From the NCBI RefSeq assembly GCF_017696205.1, contig NZ_JAAORD010000001.1, positions 372,001 to 436,000 of the forward strand: a stretch of DNA of 64,000 nucleotides, given 5' to 3'. The position numbers and the translations under genes were made by a program. Each line of letters opens with the position of its first letter. The first letter of the stretch is position 1. This document shows, piece after piece, positions 1 to 7,649 of the stretch. The stretch is from Prochlorococcus marinus XMU1402. GTDB lineage: Bacteria > Cyanobacteriota > Cyanobacteriia > PCC-6307 > Cyanobiaceae. A model generated the notes under the pieces. The model made no database searches. It was not told where the DNA came from and was given only the letters and a program-made list of their open reading frames with translations.

Positions 1-2172
1 TTTTATAAATTCTATTTCCTCTGTAATATTGTTCAAAGAATTTTTTATCAAGGAAGTAGCGTTTTCAAAATTAGAAGATAATTTTTTCTTATTGTTTGGA
101 ACGGCAAAAGTTTCAATAACTTTTCCGCTAAAATCTAAAATTGTTTTAACTTTTTCTGCTTTACCAGCTTTATTTCTTGCAGTAATTAAGAGAGAGTCTG
201 GATGGCTTTTTACCTTTAAACCAAATTCAATAGGAGGTCTTCCAGATTGTTCTAGCTCTTTCAAATCCCTCATTAATTCTAGAACTGAGGATGTTACATG
301 TTCGTAGTCTTCTTTCATATCTTCAGTCATCCAAATTCTACAAATGTCATCATATTCTGGCCTATATCCAAACCATCTCCCCATTTGTAAAAGCGTATCA
401 TACATCAAGGTATTTCTAAGAATATAAGAGTTAGTTAATCCATTTAAAGTTAAACCCCTTGAGAGTGAAAATCCGCCAATAACTATATATGATTTTGGAG
501 AAAATTTTCTTTCTTTATCCTTATATTCAAGTCTTTCTTTTGAACGTTGATTTATTACTTTTACATCAATTCTTGGGTAGGTTTTTTTGAGAGAATTTAG
601 GATAGAATTCCATCCCAAATTTACATTTTGAAAATACTTATTAAAAATTTCTTCATAGTCTAAAAATTCGATTTTTCGGGCATTACCTTTTAAGCCTATG
701 TAAGATCTTATTTTCTTTTTGATATCTTTAACCTCATCTTCAATTTTAATTTTTAATAAATTTTGAACTTGTGTAAATCTACTTACATTAACCATCATAC
801 TGCTATCATTTTTTAACCAAATTCCTCTAATATTTTTTATTGCATCTTGTATGAAAAAACAAATTATTGCTTCTCTTAGACTTGGTGGAATTTCAGGGTC
901 AAGATCTCTTTTATGAATTTTAGGATCTAAGGGAATATAGTTTTCACTATCAGTAATATGCTTGATTACGGTACTTTTAATTGTGCTTGTTTCAGAAAAT
1001 ATTTTTTTTGGACCAAAATAATTATCTGGAGGCTCTAGACCTACAATAAAATCTCTTGGAAATAAATCCTTAGATTTAAGATTTTCTTGAACGTATTCAT
1101 GCTCATTATTTTCTTTAGATCTTTTATATGAAAAAATTAACTCTTCTGAATCAGGATCTATAAAGATATTTGCAAATGGAGTTGCTGTATATCCAACATA
1201 ACTTGACCGAGAAAAAATATTAATAATCTTTCTTATTTGACTGTTTATCTTGGTTACTTCCCCTCTTTTATATTTAGTATTTATAGACGCGTTATCTGCT
1301 TCATCATCAATAATAAGAAGTGGGAGATTTATTTTATTCGAAATATCCACAGCGGGAGATCCTTCAAAAAAAGAAATAAGTCTTTGAAGAATACTTGTAT
1401 TTTTTTTGATCACAAATATTAAAGGCTTTGTCTCACTTTCATCAATTATTATTGGATTTCTTCTGGCTGCAGCAATATCGAAATCGTAACTTCTAGAAGA
1501 AAATGGTCTAGGGAATACACGCCTACCAGTATTACGCCCAACGCCAACTTTTTTAAACCTCGCTGTTTTTAAGTCTCTATCACCTCCAATAAAACCTTCA
1601 TTCACCCTTTTTTGTGTTTGATCTCTTAGGTTTTCATGAATCCCAGTGATAACGATAATTACTTTATAACCAAAATCAGCAGCTTTATTTATAAGACTTA
1701 TATAATTAGCGGTCTTGCCACTTTGAACTGAGCCTACAACCATACCTCTCCTCTCCCAAAAATTATTATTAGCAGGATCTCCACAAAGACCTAATATCTT
1801 TTTAGTTGCCTGATCAATTCTTGAAACTACCTTACCAGGAAAGTTTTCTTCAGCTTTTAAATATTTTAAATAATCCTCTGAATATTGAATATCATTTTGA
1901 AAACTTTCTTCGATTCTTTCAGGAGTTAACCATTCAATAAAATTAGGATCATCTCCCTTAATGCATGAGGCCTCTTCCATTGAAATCCCTTCAATATTTT
2001 GTACTTTTTTTATTACCTTTTTTATTTCATTAATATCTAAATTTTCAAATATGGGAGAGTCCGCTAATTTATAAACTATTTCTTCGATCTGCCTCTCTTT
2101 ACAGTCTCCTTCGTTTCTTACTAAAACAAGAGACATATCTAATAAGTTTTCAAATGATCCTAGAGAACTCAT
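1..2172 (-). CDS. Z1-domain SF2 helicase-like ATPase, C-terminus outside window
   Basis: The frame opens at ATG 2172 and runs without a stop to the window edge, so 724 codons are visible and the C-terminus is missing. Motifs fit the Z1 family (PF10593): a Walker A GSVQSGKT at residues 147-154, a Walker B/DEAD-like DDEAD at 289-293, a GYTATPFANIF block further on, and GRWFGYRPEYDDICRIW near residue 600. Z1 proteins are SF2-helicase-like ATPases found with MutL/MORC-like GHKL proteins and DNA methylases in restriction-modification-type loci, and in the Mza antiphage system. The start overlaps the stop of the upstream GHKL gene (ATGA), so the two are probably translationally coupled. The likely role is ATP-driven DNA translocation or remodelling. 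No nuclease motif was recognised in the visible part. Confidence 0.9.
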   Translation of the reverse strand, partial: MSSLGSFENLLDMSLVLVRNEGDCKERQIEEIVYKLADSPIFENLDINEIKKVIKKVQNIEGISMEEASCIKGDDPNFIEWLTPERIEESFQNDIQYSEDYLKYLKAEENFPGKVVSRIDQATKKILGLCGDPANNNFWERRGMVVGSVQSGKTANYISLINKAADFGYKVIIVITGIHENLRDQTQKRVNEGFIGGDRDLKTARFKKVGVGRNTGRRVFPRPFSSRSYDFDIAAARRNPIIIDESETKPLIFVIKKNTSILQRLISFFEGSPAVDISNKINLPLLIIDDEADNASINTKYKRGEVTKINSQIRKIINIFSRSSYVGYTATPFANIFIDPDSEELIFSYKRSKENNEHEYVQENLKSKDLFPRDFIVGLEPPDNYFGPKKIFSETSTIKSTVIKHITDSENYIPLDPKIHKRDLDPEIPPSLREAIICFFIQDAIKNIRGIWLKNDSSMMVNVSRFTQVQNLLKIKIEDEVKDIKKKIRSYIGLKGNARKIEFLDYEEIFNKYFQNVNLGWNSILNSLKKTYPRIDVKVINQRSKERLEYKDKERKFSPKSYIVIGGFSLSRGLTLNGLTNSYILRNTLMYDTLLQMGRWFGYRPEYDDICRIWMTEDMKEDYEHVTSSVLELMRDLKELEQSGRPPIEFGLKVKSHPDSLLITARNKAGKAEKVKTILDFSGKVIETFAVPNNKKKLSSNFENATSLIKNSLNNITEEIEFIK

Positions 2173-3608
2173 ATCAAATCTTTAATTAATGGCCAAGATT
2201 CTTTAAAAGGCGAAAGCTTTTGTAAAGTTTCTTTCGCTTGAATTAACGTAACTTTATCATTTATTGTCAACTCTTTTATAAAGCTTTTTGCTGTAAGGAT
2301 TATTTTTTCAAGTTCATCTTTTTCCAGATCTTTTGAATCAATTAAATTTATATTTTTATCGTCAGAAAAATCAGCATATATTCCTTCAGCTATTCCACCA
2401 ATTCCTGCATCAATTAAATTGAGAATATTTTCGAGATTTTGTTTTGATTCATGATCAATATTTTTTAAAAAGCTTTTTATTAGTGGGTGCTCTCTGCTGA
2501 CGGAATAAAAAACGCCTTCTTTATTAGCTTTTCTGTCCCAAATTGGAAGGATCTGCGTATTTGAGAGTCTTTGAACTCTATTATTAAAATTTCTTTCTGC
2601 AGGAGAGACTAATTCTCTAATAATATTTCTAAGCCGTTTCCTTATAAATGGAGGGGGAACAGCCTTACTTTTTTTTACATCAAGCTGCCAAATAACATCA
2701 TTTGAGTTGTCAATATCAATTTTTACTCTGCATAATTTACGCTTGGGTGTTTTCTTTTCTAAACCAAACCATGTTGGTTCTGAAATTAGTCTTCCATTTC
2801 TATATAAATAGAAACCTTGATTAGCTAAATAGCCTTCTTTACCTGCATAAAGATTCCATTCCTCTTCTGTACATTTTTCTTTACTTGGTAAAGTAAAAGA
2901 TTCAACCAAGCAACTTAAGTTTTTATCTTTTATATACTCCTGAGGGGAAGAAGTTGATTTTGATTTAAAAAAAGGATCATATGCATCGCATTCGATATTA
3001 TTGACAAAAAATCTTATTTTATTTCTGTCTCCATTTATATATCTCTGAAAGGTTATTCCAACATGATTAGTTAAGTTATAAATTATATTTTCGAATGTTT
3101 CTTTCCCATTTTGCCTATCTTTCTTTATCAAAGTATCAATATTTTCCCATCTAACAGTAGTACCTTTGCAATCATCAGAATTTTCACACTTAGATATATC
3201 TAGTAGCCATTTGTTTTCCTTTTCAACTTTGTCTAGATCCCATATTGCACAAAATGTTTCACCCTTTTTAGTTGTTTTTACAACTAATCTTTTGCATTGA
3301 GAAAATGAAGCTGTTTTTAATCCTAATCCAAATCTCCCTAAATCTTCACCACTTCTTTTTTCTAAAGGGCTATGAGTTCCAGGCCTCATTGCTTCTCTTA
3401 GTTCATCCAAAGACATTCCTTTCCCGTTATCTTTTATTTCTATGATTGGATCTACACCTTCCCATAAGCAGTTTATTTCTATTTGCGATGCTTCTGCTGA
3501 TATTGAATTATCTAAAATATCAGCAATCGAATTATTAAATGAATATCCTAAGCTTCTCATGCTCATTATCAGCGAGCTCGCTCTTGGTGTGACCTCTTCT
3601 TCAGCCAA
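2169..3608 (-). CDS. MutL/MORC-like GHKL ATPase of a restriction-modification-type locus
   Basis: A 479-aa protein with a GHKL (gyrase/Hsp90/histidine kinase/MutL) ATP-binding fold at its N-terminus. The N box is SIADILDNSI (residues 27-36), the G1 box is DNGKGM (60-65) and the glycine-rich lid is GRFGLGLKTAS (91-101). Homologues act as ATP-gated clamps; the prokaryotic MORC/paraMORC types accompany Z1 helicases and DNA methylases in defence loci. The TTG start at 3608 is preferred because an AGGGG ribosome-binding site lies about 10 bases upstream; the next Met is residue 15 and would cut close to the ATPase core. The stop overlaps the Z1 gene start. Local base composition is AT-rich like the core genome, unlike the 5' genes of the same operon. 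The residues after about 200 were not assigned to a domain. Confidence 0.88.
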   Translation of the reverse strand: MAEEEVTPRASSLIMSMRSLGYSFNNSIADILDNSISAEASQIEINCLWEGVDPIIEIKDNGKGMSLDELREAMRPGTHSPLEKRSGEDLGRFGLGLKTASFSQCKRLVVKTTKKGETFCAIWDLDKVEKENKWLLDISKCENSDDCKGTTVRWENIDTLIKKDRQNGKETFENIIYNLTNHVGITFQRYINGDRNKIRFFVNNIECDAYDPFFKSKSTSSPQEYIKDKNLSCLVESFTLPSKEKCTEEEWNLYAGKEGYLANQGFYLYRNGRLISEPTWFGLEKKTPKRKLCRVKIDIDNSNDVIWQLDVKKSKAVPPPFIRKRLRNIIRELVSPAERNFNNRVQRLSNTQILPIWDRKANKEGVFYSVSREHPLIKSFLKNIDHESKQNLENILNLIDAGIGGIAEGIYADFSDDKNINLIDSKDLEKDELEKIILTAKSFIKELTINDKVTLIQAKETLQKLSPFKESWPLIKDLI

Positions 3609-3803
3609 AAATCTAATACCCCTTTTCTTTTTTAAGTGAATCTTTAACGAAAATATACTTTTTTTTTAAATCTTTCAACATGTTGTTATGGCTCTCCATT
3701 ATTTTTTTCTTCGATGTTCTTATCAATATTTTTTTGTTTATTGAGTAAATTTATATATTCTTAAAATTCTTGATGCCGATCTTTAATATTTATTTGTATC
3801 TTT
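3609..3803. other. Spacer between methyltransferase and GHKL genes, with a possible 28-aa ORF
   Basis: This is the only sizeable gap in the minus-strand operon. On the minus strand a 28-codon frame, ATG at 3699 to TAG at 3613-3615, would encode a lysine-rich peptide beginning MESHNNMLKDL. No ribosome-binding site is visible before it and it has no recognised family, so it may be chance. The 3' part carries the AGGGG ribosome-binding site of the downstream TTG-started GHKL gene. Confidence 0.3.
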
Positions 3804-5909
3804 TCATGATGCAATTTGTGAATCTAATGAGGAAATTTTAGGAACTCCATGTTTGGAATTATCGAAATTTTTAGATGAAATCTCCTTGATTATTTTTTCA
3901 ATAATTACCTCTTTTTTTTCTTGTTTTGATAAGGCAAGTAATGAGCAATAGCCTGTCCCCTCACTGTCTGTCTCTAGTAAATGACCTATATGTATATCTC
4001 TATTCATATTGCTGAATTTTAAGATTTCATGATCAATATCCATGATCTGAGAAATAATTCTGCTAATAAATATTGATTGTTTTATTTCTGTGGTTAATCC
4101 AACTGTAGCTAAAGCACCTCTTACGGAATTCCTTGAAAACAAATCATATTCTTTTCTTGCGATTTCACTCCAGTCAATTTCATCTTTTGTAAGTTCTTCA
4201 GCAATCAGTTCTAGTGAAGGGATATATTTTTCAAGACTAAAACTTTTTATTTTCATTTTTCTAGCTTTATCTTGCAGAAAAATCTCAGGAGCAGGCCAAA
4301 AGTTTTTTAATCTTTGGTAGGTATCTTTTTTCCTTCTTTCAAGATCTTTATCTCCTAAGATCGCAGGTTTATTTTTTTCTTTAGTATTTTTTTTAAAAGT
4401 CTCTGGAAGTAAATTTCCAAGACAAGCATTCCATGCCCTTATATTGCTTGGAATTATTTTTCTGCCTTCCCTTTTTTTTGTCCATATAAGTTCAACTTCT
4501 TTTTTATTTGATTCATACCAGTTAATAAGATTTTCTCTAAGTTTGGGCACTACATCAGATTGTGTAAATTCTTTCTCTTTTTTAATTGATTTCATTAAAG
4601 ATTTACCGAGTTCGAAAGCAACAATCGGTGCAACAGCTTCTCCAATTTGGTGGAATCTATTTGAAGGCCCTCCATAAAAATTGAAACCATCAGGGAAAGA
4701 CTGAACTCTGGCCGCTTCTCTTACTGATAGGGTTCTATTCTGGTGAGGGTGAATATACCAATAACCATCTTTTGACATATGTGCAGTTATTGTCAGACAT
4801 GGTTCATCAGGTTTGAGGATATTGTATTTATCACCAAAACTCATTTTCTGATTTTGCTTTACTTGCTTACCCTCTCTGAAAGCTTTGCTCGTAACTGAAT
4901 ATCTTCTTTGCTCTTCTGATAATTGGGAATATTTGATCCCGGTTGATCGCATTAATTTAAATGTCTCAAGATCATCTTCCCTTACTTTTCTTATCAGATG
5001 GTCATGAATCATCTCGTCATCAATATCCAACCAATCCCTCATTAATTTCTGATAATCGTTTTTCGGTCCTTCATAGCTATATTTTTCATCCCACTTTTCA
5101 TCCCATCCTCCTTTAAGAGGAGGGAGATCTGAAATCGCCTCGTCTAATGTGACTGCCTCTTCGACAGAATCATATTTTGGCTTTGGCCATTTCAAAGGAG
5201 CGCATTCATTTATTTTTGTTCCGGAAATAAATAATCTTGGCCTTAGTTGAGGTACTCCATATTGCCATGCATAAATTAATTTAGGATTTATGCGATAGCC
5301 AGCTTTCTCAGCTCTATTAATTATTGATCTATATATTTCCTGCTCACCTGTCTGCGCAATATCAGTAACATTCTCCATTAGAAAAGCTTTTGGTTTAACC
5401 TGCTCCACTATCGAAATAAATGATTCCCATAATTCTCTTCTATCTTCATTAAGTTCATGATGTTGAGCAGAAACTTCTTCGTTATGTTTTCTCCATTTGA
5501 TATTTCGGGAGAAAGGCTGACATGGCGGACCACCTGCAATAAGTGATATTTCTCCACACTTATTAAGTTGTTCTGAAATTTCATTAATAACTTTTCTTTT
5601 GCTTAAATCACATTCATATGAACATCCACCAAAGTGATGTCTATGAGTCATTATTGAATCGTTTCTGATATCGCAGGCCAGTATTACATCAAAATTTGCA
5701 CGATGCAGTCCAAGGCTCAAACCTCCAGCACCTGAAAAAAGGTCAACAGCAAAATAAGGTTCTTTTTTTATAGATCGAACTTTTGCTGCATATTCAGGAA
5801 GTTCATCAAAACTGCATGAATCTAGATGTGCCTCAAGTTCTGATGAAGGCCCTCTTACAGGACTTAGTCTGTGTGGATCACTTTTGCCTACTGCATTTTT
5901 ATGAATCAT
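3804..5909 (-). CDS. DNA (cytosine-5)-methyltransferase with long C-terminal extension
   Basis: A 701-aa protein whose residues 52-440 form a Dcm-type m5C methyltransferase. Motif I is DLFSGAGGLSLGL (56-68), motif IV is GGPPCQPFS with catalytic Cys130, motif VI is ENVTD (179-183), motif VIII is QYGVPQLRPRLF (216-227), and motifs IX-X (RVQSFPDGF, then QIGEAVAP) lie at about 401-428. All catalytic motifs are intact, so it should methylate cytosine in a specific sequence, either to protect host DNA or to mark it. The final 260 residues (441-701) are basic, mostly helical-looking and match no domain I recognise; typical Dcm enzymes end near motif X. The ATG overlaps the TGA of the gene before it by four bases. 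Composition is closer to the core than that of the genes upstream. Confidence 0.92.
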   Translation of the reverse strand: MIHKNAVGKSDPHRLSPVRGPSSELEAHLDSCSFDELPEYAAKVRSIKKEPYFAVDLFSGAGGLSLGLHRANFDVILACDIRNDSIMTHRHHFGGCSYECDLSKRKVINEISEQLNKCGEISLIAGGPPCQPFSRNIKWRKHNEEVSAQHHELNEDRRELWESFISIVEQVKPKAFLMENVTDIAQTGEQEIYRSIINRAEKAGYRINPKLIYAWQYGVPQLRPRLFISGTKINECAPLKWPKPKYDSVEEAVTLDEAISDLPPLKGGWDEKWDEKYSYEGPKNDYQKLMRDWLDIDDEMIHDHLIRKVREDDLETFKLMRSTGIKYSQLSEEQRRYSVTSKAFREGKQVKQNQKMSFGDKYNILKPDEPCLTITAHMSKDGYWYIHPHQNRTLSVREAARVQSFPDGFNFYGGPSNRFHQIGEAVAPIVAFELGKSLMKSIKKEKEFTQSDVVPKLRENLINWYESNKKEVELIWTKKREGRKIIPSNIRAWNACLGNLLPETFKKNTKEKNKPAILGDKDLERRKKDTYQRLKNFWPAPEIFLQDKARKMKIKSFSLEKYIPSLELIAEELTKDEIDWSEIARKEYDLFSRNSVRGALATVGLTTEIKQSIFISRIISQIMDIDHEILKFSNMNRDIHIGHLLETDSEGTGYCSLLALSKQEKKEVIIEKIIKEISSKNFDNSKHGVPKISSLDSQIAS

Positions 5910-6619
5910 GCGACCTCTTTACTCTGAGTATCAATTAACTGCTGGAGTTGTTCTTCACTTAAAAGATCAAGACATATTGAACCTCCAAGGGAATTTAGTT
6001 TTCTTATTGCACTTCTTATTTTGCTGTCTGGCAATTCAACTAGCTTTTCAGTAAGTATTCTATTTATCTTTGGGATCAGGCCAAATTCACGATCACTCAA
6101 ACCAAGATGAAGTTCCTGACTGGTAAATAATTTTTTGACTAGGGAATAGTCAGAATGATCATTCTCCATCATCCTGTCGGCGGCAAAAAAAAGTCTCGAG
6201 AAAGTATTTCTGCCGTGTCCATTTATAGATGATGTTCCAAGAAATCTAAGTGATGGAACATGTTTCTTTCCAGTTCCAACAGTAAATCCATCTTCCGGAT
6301 CAACCGGAATATTACCTCTCCATCTAAGCCACGGAATATTTGGATATCTTATTACGCATAGCCAGTGCCACATCCTCATATCAGTAAGAATATGAGAAGG
6401 CAGAGATTTGAATGTTGTATGAACACACTCAACTAATCTTGCATCCAGGTTTGCACCAATTACTTTTTCGAGAATAAGTTGATCTATAAGTGTTGAGAGA
6501 TTCGTAAGATCAACCGTGCAGTTTACTTCCTCTACACTTACAGAATCTGGATTTCTTAAAGCAGAGATAAGTCCATTACTTATCAGAGGTGATTTCAATC
6601 TGAAGAGTTTTTCGCTCAT
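5906..6619 (-). CDS. Conserved hypothetical protein, possibly DUF6339-like
   Basis: A 237-aa soluble protein between the methyltransferase gene and a larger unknown gene, overlapping both by ATGA junctions. The middle has an aromatic-rich segment (MRMWHWLCVIRYP, then WLRWRG) followed by GRNTFSRLFFAADRM at about 136-150. This pattern reminds me of DUF6339 proteins, which I recall beside DNA methylases and GHKL ATPases, but I cannot test that here. No nuclease, helicase or methylase motif is visible. Strict coupling to the methyltransferase suggests a stoichiometric partner or specificity subunit. Base composition is visibly richer in GC than the core genome. Confidence 0.6.
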   Translation of the reverse strand: MSEKLFRLKSPLISNGLISALRNPDSVSVEEVNCTVDLTNLSTLIDQLILEKVIGANLDARLVECVHTTFKSLPSHILTDMRMWHWLCVIRYPNIPWLRWRGNIPVDPEDGFTVGTGKKHVPSLRFLGTSSINGHGRNTFSRLFFAADRMMENDHSDYSLVKKLFTSQELHLGLSDREFGLIPKINRILTEKLVELPDSKIRSAIRKLNSLGGSICLDLLSEEQLQQLIDTQSKEVA

Positions 6620-7647
6620 GCAACCTCCTCTTTTTCAAGGTCAGTGGGAATCTCTGATTCAAAAATGCACCCTCTCGCCATTATTTCGGCCAATTCCAAA
6701 ATCTTTGTTTCCTCCTGGATTATTGAACTCATTTTTAGAATAAACTTCTGAAAAGATTCGGGTGATCTAAGTTCATTAGCAAGAGCAACAACCGCCTCAT
6801 GTGGAGAAATATTTGTTTCAAGAAGATTCTTGGAAAATAGAGATAGAGTCTGAAGTTGTGATGGCGGCAATTGCTCAACAATTTCTTCACTGCTCAGGTC
6901 ACTGTTTATATTCAACATATTCTGGATGGAGTTCATCGAAATAGAAATAAGCATGGTCCAAACAGTGGAACAAATTGCGGTGAAGATGATATCTCTCTGA
7001 AGAGAATTGATATCTTTCCTCAAGGCCTTACTCATCAGAAGTTTTTTCAATGATGTAGTCACATCTGCATTCATTTCAATTACTGGAGGTTCACTTGGGA
7101 TTAATCTCCATAACTGATCTTTACTCTCAGGGGGGAAAGATTGCCACTTTATGTTGAAGATTGAGTCGTTATTAGCTTCGGCGGTTGCGAAACGAATGGT
7201 GTGAATAAGACTCCTCCCAATTATCTGCCCCATTTCTGTGGCATAGCCGCTCCTTGATTTTTCTCCGGCAAATTGTTCTGTTCTTACAAGCAGAGCTTCT
7301 GCTCTGACTTCTTCTCCATTTAAAAAAGATATATAGGAAGTTTCGGAAAAGAAGAATCCACCACCGCCATCTTCTAAATTAATTATTTCTCTTCTACCTG
7401 TTGATCTGCTTATGAGACGACATATGAATTTAACCGGAGGCTTTTTCCTTTCTGTGGGATGAAGAGTTTCTTCCCATTCAAATGGAGCAGTTAGCAGAAT
7501 TTCAAGTTTTGTCTTTTTAAGTTTGCCATTGAACTTGAAAGTAATTCCATTGCTTACTTCCTGAATCACCTCTTCAGAAATACTGTCTGGAGCTGTTATT
7601 CGAAATGCTCCATCAAGATCAATTGTTTTCCAAGGGACGAAATGCAT
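6616..7647 (-). CDS. Unrecognised protein of the methyltransferase/GHKL/Z1 operon
   Basis: A 343-aa protein that I do not recognise. The first 130 residues look beta-rich and include a glycine run (EDGGGGFFF). The second half looks helical and ends in an acidic tail. There is no signal peptide and no clear catalytic motif. The ATG at 7647 lies two bases after the stop of the large GHKL gene, with a GGTGGG element as a candidate ribosome-binding site, and its TGA overlaps the next ATG. Its fixed place between a GHKL ATPase and the methyltransferase partner suggests a structural or adaptor subunit. Its lines of sequence count at about 40% GC, well above the core genes. Confidence 0.6.
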   Translation of the reverse strand: MHFVPWKTIDLDGAFRITAPDSISEEVIQEVSNGITFKFNGKLKKTKLEILLTAPFEWEETLHPTERKKPPVKFICRLISRSTGRREIINLEDGGGGFFFSETSYISFLNGEEVRAEALLVRTEQFAGEKSRSGYATEMGQIIGRSLIHTIRFATAEANNDSIFNIKWQSFPPESKDQLWRLIPSEPPVIEMNADVTTSLKKLLMSKALRKDINSLQRDIIFTAICSTVWTMLISISMNSIQNMLNINSDLSSEEIVEQLPPSQLQTLSLFSKNLLETNISPHEAVVALANELRSPESFQKFILKMSSIIQEETKILELAEIMARGCIFESEIPTDLEKEEVA

Positions 7648-7649
7648 GA

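Noticed and set aside
29-307. 92-aa plus-strand frame at the left edge
   Set aside because: It is antisense to the Z1 ATPase gene, which shows clear family motifs here.
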